Shown piece by piece: positions 22,048 through 32,886 of a stretch of 64,000 nucleotides of DNA. The stretch is from Nereocystis luetkeana (Eukaryota; Sar; Phaeophyceae; Laminariales; Laminariaceae). The stretch's first letter is position 1. Each line of letters begins with the position of its first letter. Under the pieces are notes generated by a model. The model made no database searches. It saw only the letters and a program-made list of their open reading frames with translations, and was not told the origin of the DNA. The DNA lies in assembly GCA_031213475.1 (NCBI GenBank), contig JARUPZ010000002.1, positions 17,166,079-17,230,078 of the forward strand. Direction: 5' to 3'. The position numbers were made by a program, and so were the translations under genes.

Positions 22048-23759
22048 CTAAGGGGGGGCGGCGGGCGGGCGGGCGGGCGGGCGGATGGGGGGGGGGGGGG
22101 GGGGGGGATGGGTGGGTGAGTGTGTGGGCGGGTGATGTTGCGGGCGAGCATTGAAACGGAAGCTTCGTGGTTCAGGCTTAGATATGGAACTGGGCTCACT
22201 CGTGATGGTGCCCATGACGTTGTGCGCGCAACCAAGCTCCCGATATCGGTATCCGGTCGCGATGCTCGAGATATAGTGCAGATTAATTTCACGGCCTGGG
22301 TACCACAGGGCCGATTTGAACAGAGCGATGCCCCCTTCCTTTTTGTTATCAAAAATACTAACGGCACACTCATCCTCCACAGAGGCAAATTCTAGCGTCC
22401 TCGTTTCCTGAAGAAAAAACAAACAAACTCGAGTTGATGGTTTCCTCTAAAAGACCCCTCCGTCTCGTAACGGATACGCGGCCAACGGTCGAATGACTAA
22501 GATACACAACCAACCAGGACCCCCCCCCCCCCCCTCCCCTGTCGACAGAACAGACGTGGCTGGTGCTGATTGAGCGTTTGTTGTGCTAGCGACTGAGAAC
22601 GTAGATGGGTTGTATTGCTATGGAGTCACAGAACAGCCCCTCACAGGCGGACAACGCCTCCCAAGTAATACGTCATCCTTTCCCGTGTTCTATTCCTAGG
22701 GCAGAACCTGCCTTCCTGGGCAATACCACAACACTCATCATACCAGGTATGGCATACCATCCTCTGCTGGACGGGACTATATAAGGATCGTTTACCACTG
22801 ACATGAATACAAAGCGGCCCTTGAATTTCCGTGCATGAGGCACTGCTGTAGTTACCCTTTGTTGATGTTGATTGGCTAGCAAGTGGCTGGTGTAGGATAC
22901 CAGAGAGAGAGGCCGAGTGCCTGAACCGCGGTTAGGTTGGCTCGGCGATATAATTACGGCGTGGCACTCGAAGGGTCATGGGTCATGGGACCCCGATTGC
23001 CGGTGGTCGGCGGTGAGACTTTCCCAATAATTTGAAACCGTCACTCCCTGAAGTACAAACAAACCGACATCATACTCTTACGGCCAAGAATCAGTGTGCT
23101 ACGGCTGCATGGGTGAGACTCATCGAACCTTTTGTACAACTAACTGCTGTACTATTACGGGGGACCATAGTTAATGGGACCAATTATTGTTAGTAAAAAT
23201 GGTTCAATATATAGGTTTTTATGTATGCCATAGGTCCTATTAACTATGGTCCCCCGTAATAGAGCAGTGTTACAATAGTGCTGCTGTCACAGCTTACAAC
23301 AGACACCTGGTACCTGCCAGGTACAGCATACGACGGTACGCTACAGCAGTGGCAGCAGGATCAACCGAGTTGCCTCTAAGGTACTCTACCGTTTGGTGCA
23401 CTATTACGGGGGACCATAGTTAATAGGACCTATGGTACACATAAAAACCTATATATGTATCCATTTTTACTAACAATATTTGGTCCTATTAACTATAGCC
23501 CCCCGTAATACTACTGGCAGCATCCTACTACTTACTGCTCTTATGCATGCAGCACACGAGCCGCTACTTGTCCTTGGTCGTGTGGAACACTTCTGCGCAA
23601 GCAATGTTGCTCCAGCAATGACTTGAGAGTGATGGTTCTGCTTCGGTGGAGAAGTACCAATCGCCGACACACTCTTGTTGTATACCAGGTAACTAACTGG
23701 ATATGATTTACGATGTACGTTAGAACAACACTACACATTGTCGGATGGCAGACAACATG

Positions 23760-23814
<55 letters not shown>

Positions 23815-23891
23815 GCGAGGTTTTCTTCTTTCGGGAAAGTTATGAGTGATCCATGTTGAAGATCATGCTGCACATTGTCTGATGGCAAGAG

Positions 23892-23958
<67 letters not shown>

Positions 23959-26900
23959 TACAGTTGTAGACTTGTGAGTTGTGAGTGGGGAAATCCCCAG
24001 CTACGATATTTTTAACCCTTTTAAGGCTGCAGTCCCGTTTTGGGGACAAACTACTTGGACTTTGACTGGTTGAACGGGACTGTGGTTCTAAAGGGGCCAA
24101 GTTACAGACAAAACAAACATTTATTTGCAGACGAAACAAACAATCTGCTGCTTGCTGCGTACTGCAAAAATTATTAGGTTGCGGACGGAAGAAACACTTA
24201 CGCAGCCGGGATCGCGGGGCCGGTGTCGGGTTAGTCCTGTGCGCGATGACCTGGCAGAGCTTGTGGTCAAGCTTTGGCCGCTTCACGAAGTGATCGTACC
24301 TTTTAATCGGTCGTTTTAAACAAGCAGGCGAGCAAGCAAACAATCAAGCAATCAAGCAAACAAGCAAACAAACGAGCGACAAGCAAGCAAACAAGCAAAC
24401 GAGCAATCGAGCATAAAATAACACGCAAGAATTGACAAGTAGGAAGCAGCAAGAAGCTGTCGGTGGGGGGGACGTTGTTGTTGTTGTTGCCGTTGTTGTT
24501 CTCACGTTAACTCATCGGCAAAAGTCTAGTCCGCGGTCACAAGACAGGCCCCAAAGAACTCTGGAGGTGGAACATTACCCCAGGGGAAAAAAGGTACAGA
24601 TACAAATATTGCGCAGCTTGCAAAGCTGAGTATCAACTATTTAATCAGTCGAAGCCACAGCTGATGTACTTCATAATTCTACAAAATACAAAATACAAAG
24701 CAGTACGATACGCATCATTGCTGACGCACACCCCACACCTCAAGCAAGAAAAAATGTAAAAAGAGTCAAATCATTCCAAAGGAAAAAGGAAAGGAGAAAA
24801 AAAAAAGGAGAGGGGAGAAGATAAAAAGGCAGGGAAGCATGACAATGCGTGCAATAGGATGCACAAGAGCATGCCCATGCGAAAAATACGCAAGCGAGCA
24901 CACAGACTTGCGCACGTACTCGCAGGAAAGCAGGCAAACAGACTGGGGGCGGGCGGGGGGGAGTGGCGACCGGAATAAGCGAAACCGAACAAAAGTTCAG
25001 TCCATCAACAGGGGGAGCTAGCTATGAATACGCACGCGCGTTCAAGATAAGCAACAACAACACATAACGAAGTAAGTACGAGGCGGGAGAGAAAAAGAGA
25101 GAAAATTGAGAACCAAAGAAGAGGAATAAACTATCACGGGGGACCATAGTTACTAGGACCTACGGCACACACAAAAACCTACATGTTTCGCTATTTTTAC
25201 TAGCAATATTTGGTCCTATTTACTGCGGTCCCCCGAAATAAAAAGAAGGATATAAGGTACTACTACTGTAGGTGCGGTTTAGCGCTTCTGAGTGGGCACT
25301 GATTGTTGCCTGCTTTTCACAACGAGCGGGACCGACGATACACAGGCTTGGTACCAGGCACATATATATGTACGTAGAAACGTGCTACTAATTCTATATG
25401 GGTATACCGTTTTTCGGCGAAAACAAATCCGACTGCTCGGGGTTCCTCAACCCTTGTAGGGCAGACTGCAGTCCCGTTTTAGGGACAAACCACTAAAATT
25501 GTAGGTGGTTTGCCCTAAAGGGGTTGACCCAATGTCGTAGAAATACCATCAGCGTTTAAAACTATGGTTCGCGATGAACCCACCTATAGGTTCACCGGGT
25601 TGCCTTTTCTTTTCATTTTCTTAAAAATCAGTTTTTGGGTACTCCTACTGCAGGTTTTGAGGTATATATATATATAGCTTCCATACTATAATCGAACCAG
25701 GAGCATCGATCGGGAGATATTCGGCACACCCCCGTCTATCGTGACGTGCATCTGTACAGTACTTGGCGAAGCCGAGGGTAATGCGGCCTGCCTTTATCTT
25801 GCAACCTTGCGATGCGCTCCCGAGTTGCGTTTGGGGGGCTAACGCCCTCACCAACACATTGTCAAGGATGGGCGCGAGTGATACCGTAGCGACGGCACCA
25901 AGCCCGAAGCAGGAGCGGGCGGAGGGGGCGACTGATCTAAATCGCGATGGAGATATTTGGGTGGGTGGGGTGGGGGGTGGGGGGTGGGGGGGTGGGGGGG
26001 AGGGCGTACTCGTAAGTTGTTTGCCTTAGCATTTTGACCATTGGCCACGCATCCCTTTCCAGACGGGGCACCGCTCCTACTCCTGATAGAGACACCTCCA
26101 ACACTCGGGCGTTCTTTGCGTTGTTTTCCCTATGTTGCGTAGTTCTTTTTTTACATATCTTGTCGGAGGGGGCTATGAATACCCGGTGAGCCCCGGTCCA
26201 AAATGTGATTGGCTCGTACAAGTACAACCTTTACGTAACTCTGCGAAAACTCTACTTACATACCTGGTATATATAGAGAGATCCTGGGTGTGTAGGCTGC
26301 GCAACGTAATGCATACGCATAGCGTCAACAAGGCACTGCCTGCCATAGATGTGTAATAATATGAAAGTAACCCTCTTTTCATTTTCGTTATGTTTGTCAT
26401 ACAGCCACAGCAACAACATGTAGTGTTTCACTCTCTTCCTGTGCCCCCCACCCCCGTCCGCCGCCGGCCTCGTTCAAGTGTGATGTTGTTTTGGTCCCTT
26501 GCCTCTCTCCTCCCTTGTGGTTTCATGTCATACGTCTCGACCATACGTCTCGAAAACTTTGTGATGTGGTCCCTGAACCCGCTCCTGGCTCGCTTCGGCC
26601 ATGACTAAACATATACCTGGTACCAGGTATTCAATACTGATGCACAGCTGGAACAAAAGAACGAGGTGCGGGCTTCTCCCACACCCAAGTGCAACTTCAA
26701 CCAGGCTCGCCCTATATATGTCCACCCCCCCCCCCCCCCCCGCCTACCCCCCACCCCAACCACGCCTCCTCCACTAAAGTTCAAAACCACTGCGCAAACC
26801 CCATTTTCCCACCCGTTCATAATCTTCCACATTTTTCCCGGGCTGCACAGATCTATCTGAGACGGATGGGCGGGCGGGTGGGTGGGTAAAGCGGGGCGCC

Positions 26901-29900
26901 AGCAAAGATAACCATTTCCAGTGGCTACTCACCAGATTCCGACCTCGATCTCGTGCGTGGGGATTTCCGGGTTGTAGACTAGAATAACGCCATCAGCGTC
27001 CTTCATGACGGCCGGCCAGCACGCCTCATACCTATTTCAATGTCGACAGGTTGACCCGAGGGCATTTATGGCGTTGGCATATATATTGTATATGAAATGA
27101 TGATGATTGTACGATGATTGTGTGCTGAGGATTTTATTATGGTGATTTTGTGATGTTGGCATCGGGATATCAGCTGAAAACGGGGTGGGGTGGGGGCGGC
27201 GAGAGGTGACACGAGTCGTTTGTTCAGCTTATGCACTCACTCCCTCGACGTTTGTGGTGACGTTATATGTTGGCCGGAACTGAGGGGGGGGGGCGTACTC
27301 ATCGGTTGCTTGCCTTAGCCTTTAGGACATTGACAACGCATTCCTTTCGAGATTGAGCGCGGGGGGGGGGGTACTCATTTGTTGCTTGCCTCAGTCATAT
27401 GGCCATTGACCACGCATCCCTTTTGACACAGGGGAGGGGGGGGGGGGGGGTGTACTCATGCCATGCATGGACGTAGTCGTATGACCATAGACCCTCGCAC
27501 CCCTAAATTGTGGGGGGGGGATGCACGTAGGGTTTTCACCGACCAGGCAGATATTGCCTGCACAAAGCGCGAAGCGGAATATGAGATATTGGGCGAGTCG
27601 CGTGAAGGGTATGCTGCATCCTTCAAGAACCACCTGTGAGGCAGACTAGCAATGGATGACAGCTTCGATTGTTCATTTGCCTTTTCTGGCGTGCCGTTTC
27701 CAGAGACAGCAATGGGAGTACTATTCAACTCCCTCCTGGGTGCCTTGCCATAAACACTACCGTGATACGATAGTTTCCCTTGTTGTGCGAAGTCAAGGTT
27801 CTCCTCCCCGCACAGATCTAACTCGATCGCCAGCCGCGGCGAACGCAAAAAAAAAAACGGTACGTATTCGTACCCTGGTTGTCTTTAGCCCACGGAGTGA
27901 GAGGCGTGTTTTCCGCGTCGTCGCCAACCCAACCTATATCTCTCTCTATATATAGGGGGGGGAAGGAGTACTATTTTGTTGTCTGCTTCAGTCATTTGAC
28001 CATTGACCACGCATGCCTTTCGAGACGGAGCGGGGTGTGTGTGTGATACGAGTCTTTTGTTCAGCTTCGGCACTCTGAAGATCACTCGTTGTTGCCAATG
28101 TACGATATTAGGGGTGTGCTAGGAGTATAAAGTAGATACGCTTCCGTGTGTGTTTTCCGTTTCCCAACAGGTCTTACCTGGTGTATACCAGATGCCTGGA
28201 ATATATGTATGCGCCGGTGTGTGGGTTGTCCGTTTGCCAGCATGTCGTGTGGCCATGCACCATTATGTGTGCGTCATGTGCCAATATGCGATGCAAACTC
28301 CGGTGCTTAGAATACGAAAGTAGGTACGAGTACGTGTCGTATTTAGCTTAGGCCTATCCACATCATCCACGGTGTCTATCTATATCTATCTATGTATATA
28401 TGGGACTACACGCCAATAACATGTGCTCTCAGGATGCTCAATTTCGGTCTGCGTAAACCAGTAGCACCAGGACCCGAGGTGCTGGCTGTACAGTCTGAAT
28501 GCACCGTAACTGTTGTAGTACTATGCATAGATAGTGCAATACTCTGTGCCATTTTGACCGGGAAGATAGACTCCGTTTGAAATTCAAATCAGAGTCCAAA
28601 ACGTTGCTTATATTGCCGGTCAGAGCGGATACATGCACAGCGGCAGTAGTAGGGGCCTGCCAACAAGAAAACGCCTATTCATAATGTGAGAACCATCGTT
28701 GAACAACCTTGAGCATATCCTATTGTATAGGATTTCGCGTAGCGATCGCCGTTGAACACGCAATCGATACTGGCATCTCTTAGCGCCCCCCCAAAAGTGA
28801 TTCTTGAGCTGTAAATCGCTCTGACCGGGAATACAAGCAACTTCGGCACTCTGATAGGTATATCAAACGGGTCTTATATTCTCAATCAGGGTGGTATCCA
28901 GTAGTAGTCGGAATGCAGTACTCTCTACGTAGAGTAGTGATAATAATAGTGCTCTGCATTACCGTACTGTAGTGCAGTCCACTCTCTCCGGAAATGTCAG
29001 GAACCGTCGACTTTCATACTTACTTATGATTGAACCATCCCTATATTCTCGGACAGAGTGGTACTCTGTAACGCAGCAGCAATATACGGGTAAACTACTA
29101 CATACAGTTTTATCACAAATAAATCGTGAAGACGGGCTTTTCTCGGTGTCAGGCCGTCAGGCCATGCCAGGGAGCTCAAAGAGCTACGGTGATATATGAT
29201 GCCAGGTACCTGGTAGACGGTAACGACTCGTCCAGAGCACAGGGCACTGAATAATAACCAGGAGAACAATAGTTTTAGGCTGGATTTCTTGTTGGAGAAT
29301 GGGTGCGTGCTGCACTAACTTCAGTTCAACGACTCCCGATTTTCTTAGTTTGTTGTATGTCTCAGCCTACCTTTCTTATTGCTCGTTTCCATATTATTTG
29401 GTGTCCTGTACTGCTTAGATGTATTGCGGGGGACCATAGTAAATAGGACCAAATATTGTCGGTAAAAATAGGTATATACGTACAGGATTTTTGTGTGTAC
29501 CGTAGGCCCTATATATACTATGGTCCCCCGCAAGAGTTGCAGTACATACAACGTAGCTCGGGAACCACAAAAGTGTGAAAGTTGCAAGTCACGCGTATAT
29601 ATGTACAATTACTATTACTATGCCTGCCACCCGACAATATGCAGCGTTGTTCCCAAAAAGACTGAGGAACAGTAAGTAAGTGAAGAACTCTCCAGAACAA
29701 AAGCGCAGCAGCATCATACGACAAATCAAAACCGATGTGACGCACATGAAGACTACCACAACCATCATCCCTCCATCTCACCCACCAAAAAACGACCACT
29801 CCCCTCCTTAACACCTTTAGAACCGCAGTCCCGTTTCGGGGACAAACTACTTGAAATTTGAGTGGTTTGTCCCCAAAGCGGGACTGACTGCGGTTCTAAG

Positions 29901-32688
29901 AAGCATCTATCTACCAAAAACCCGCTGTCCATAAAAATGGTTGGTGCATATCTGCTTCGTATGTGCTGTGCACGCGGGCAACAAAGCAAGTACCGATGCA
30001 CGTTCCCGTACTATTAATACACCTCGCGGCACTTGGGGTGAATCGCCCGTGATCTCGTGCCAAGGCCAAACGAAACGCTCGTCGTGCCTGCGGGTGCCTT
30101 TCCGTCTCTCTCGATGGGGGACGTGGCACCCACAACAGTAGCAAGTAGTGCAGCAGTAGCAGTAGCGGCCACGGTGCTGGCCGTACGGTTCCTGACAGAG
30201 GGGAGCGTGGACAGTCTTTTCGGCTCGCGCTTGTCGTACCATCGGCTCGCGCTTGTCGTACCAAGTACTGGTATGATACACCAATACTTATTATGTACGA
30301 TCGCTGATTGCGTCGTACCGGTATGGTATACTTACGCGATGGCTGTTTGCTTAGACTAGATTGTACCGTACTGCCTACTTACTATCTACTTTATTCCATT
30401 CGCCACTTTGATGATATGCGTTGCGCTTATTCCAAACGTACCATCCACATATATACACATACAAGGGTCACTACGTAGAATCCAATGACTTAAAAACATG
30501 TTTGGCATTATTGTACGGATACCAAAATGGGGGGCTTGCATGTGCCGGGTTAACTTCCGATCATAGCGATATATACCCCGGTGCCGGAAAAAAACGTCAA
30601 GTTTGCACAAGGGTTGCGATCGTTTTTCAGCGCTCAATTTGTATCCAGAACGGGAAAGTTACCATTACTTTTAGCACCCCAGTCCCGTTTTGGGGACAAA
30701 CTACTCAGAATTTGAGTGGTTTCAGAGTTATGAGTGGTTTGCCCCCAATACGGGGCTGCAGTGCTAAAAGGGTCAATGTGTTGTTTCGGACAAGATCTGA
30801 TCGAGATAGAGCCTGTATTCTTCCGAAAATATTACGTACCTGGTACGACTTCAGCACCCTTACCGTTCGTTGTTGTCGAGAAAACGAGCAATGAAAAACG
30901 ATCGCACCACTCTGCGAACTCAACGCTCTTTTTTACGGTATACGTGGAGCCGAGCCACAGACCCCGCAGGAGTTCGGAGGAGCTTTTTTGCCGTTGCTAT
31001 GATAATATATATGTAGATGCCCGCACTCGTACGCAAAACTCACGCTTGATCTCCGGAGACGTCCCAGATCTCTACCGGTATCTTGCCTCCCGTAATGCCG
31101 GGTTGCTTCTCGCATTCCAGAATCCTGTCAGCAATAATAAGAGGACAATCAACTCGAATGTCTCACTCGCACATTTCGTTATTGAATTGATTGGCGTTTG
31201 TTACGTGCTGTGACAAATAAGTGACAAATAAGTGCTGTGAATTACACTGGTATATATACCAGTATATATTTAAATTTCTGCGTCTCTTGGGGGATGTTGG
31301 TGTGTGCCGACATATCTATGTCAAAGGGAAGGCATGAGCTAACTTAGACTTTCTTTTACGACCGTATTACCGCAGAGTAGACTATGAAACACGCCGAGCG
31401 AAGCTATACCTGGTACACTCATAAAACGTTTATACTTACCTCCTCATGTTTCGTGAGGAGGTTCCTCGTTAGGAAAAGTTCAAGTTCCTCCGAAACTTGG
31501 GATACGTTGAAGTCGGAGAGCAAGAAGAGGAGGGTATGTAATGTATGCTGCTGTGCCATGCACTCGAGCCCTACTAACAACCTCGTTCACTCCCCGTCTA
31601 CCATCTGCACCCGGACTTGCCAGTCAAGAAGGAGGAGAAAACAACAGTAGTTGTAGCAGCAGACGGACGTTGTGCGTGTAAAGCAAAACTGCTCTAAGTC
31701 TACTTTTTTGTGAAGGTGTTACCTTCTGAGCTATTGGGGGGTAAAATACCGATCGATTACCCAGCCCAGGGTAATCCTTATAACAACACTCTCTCCCCCT
31801 CTAAACGGCGGGATCTTTGGGGCGTCGAAACCGTATACGTCCGTACGCTGACCTACCCGCTTCGTTTCATTACCTGGGGAACCAGGGAGATGTGTTTTTT
31901 TAGGTGGGCACGCGCAAGCGTTTCTGTAAAAGAAACGTTCGAAGTGAGGTTCGAACCCGTGACCTGGACGACTTCAAATGTGATCTCCTTTGGTAGCCAG
32001 TGCTATAAGGATTACCCTGGGCTGGGTAATCGATCGATCTTTTACCCCTATAGCTCAGTAGGTAGCACCTTCACATGTGACGTCGTCGAGGTCACGGGTT
32101 CGATCCTCACTTCGAAAGTTTCTTTTACAGAAACGCTTGCGCGTGCATACCTAAAAAACACACCTCCCTGGTTCCCCAGGTAACGAAACGAAGCGGGTAG
32201 GTCAGCGTACGGACGTTTGTTGTTTTGTTGTTGTTCTCACATTAACTCACAATACAATGCAGTCCGTGGTCGCAGGACAGGCTCCAATAACTCTGGAGTG
32301 GAAGAAATACCTCGGTAGTAAAACAGAGGCAAAAACAAAAAACATGTACGGTTCCAACGCCCCAAAGATCCCGCCGTTCAGAGGGGGGGAGAGTGTTATA
32401 AGGATTACCCTGGGCTGGGTAATCGATCGATCTTTTACCCCTATAGCTCAGTAGGTAACACCTTCACACTTTACTATCAACGCTGCTGTGCCAGGTACTT
32501 CTGGAGGCTGGTGCTCGGTATCTGTAAAATCGTAGGACGAAATAAAGCCGTATCAGGCAGCCCGTAAGCCGTAGGCCGTAGTAGGTCGTGTGACGATCCG
32601 ACATTAGGGCGGAGAGGCCCGTCCTATTCCCTACCAGGGTGGCATGTCGTAAGCCGTAGGCCGTACTGTAGGGCGTATGGGTTGGATT

Positions 32689-32733
<45 letters not shown>

Positions 32734-32737
32734 TTAA

Positions 32738-32811
<74 letters not shown>

Positions 32812-32812
32812 T

Positions 32813-32886
<74 letters not shown>

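Noticed and set aside
22048..22422. Additional IFT22 exon after TTTTTTCTTCAG at about 22410
   Set aside because: The acceptor looks good and the frame is open, but its inclusion would break the matched phase between exons 4 and 5 and the product has no counterpart in the family.
23700..23957. CRISPR-like array in the (AAT)n region
   Set aside because: Pure trinucleotide runs without spacers in a eukaryotic intron.
25645..25857. IFT22 C-terminal exon candidate (LGSASQGCKIKAGR)
   Set aside because: A better exon 4/exon 5 pair with matching phases and family motifs was found at 24202-24299 and 21920-22047.
30057..30359. Plus-strand hydrophobic ORF in IFT22 intron 2
   Set aside because: Alanine/valine-rich, overlapped by long frames on the other strand, and contains a local 21-bp duplication at about 30220-30262; likely compositional.
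32048..32118. Functional tRNA gene
   Set aside because: A and B boxes are present but the anticodon arm does not fold properly and copies occur in repeated inverted context; treated as a SINE head.
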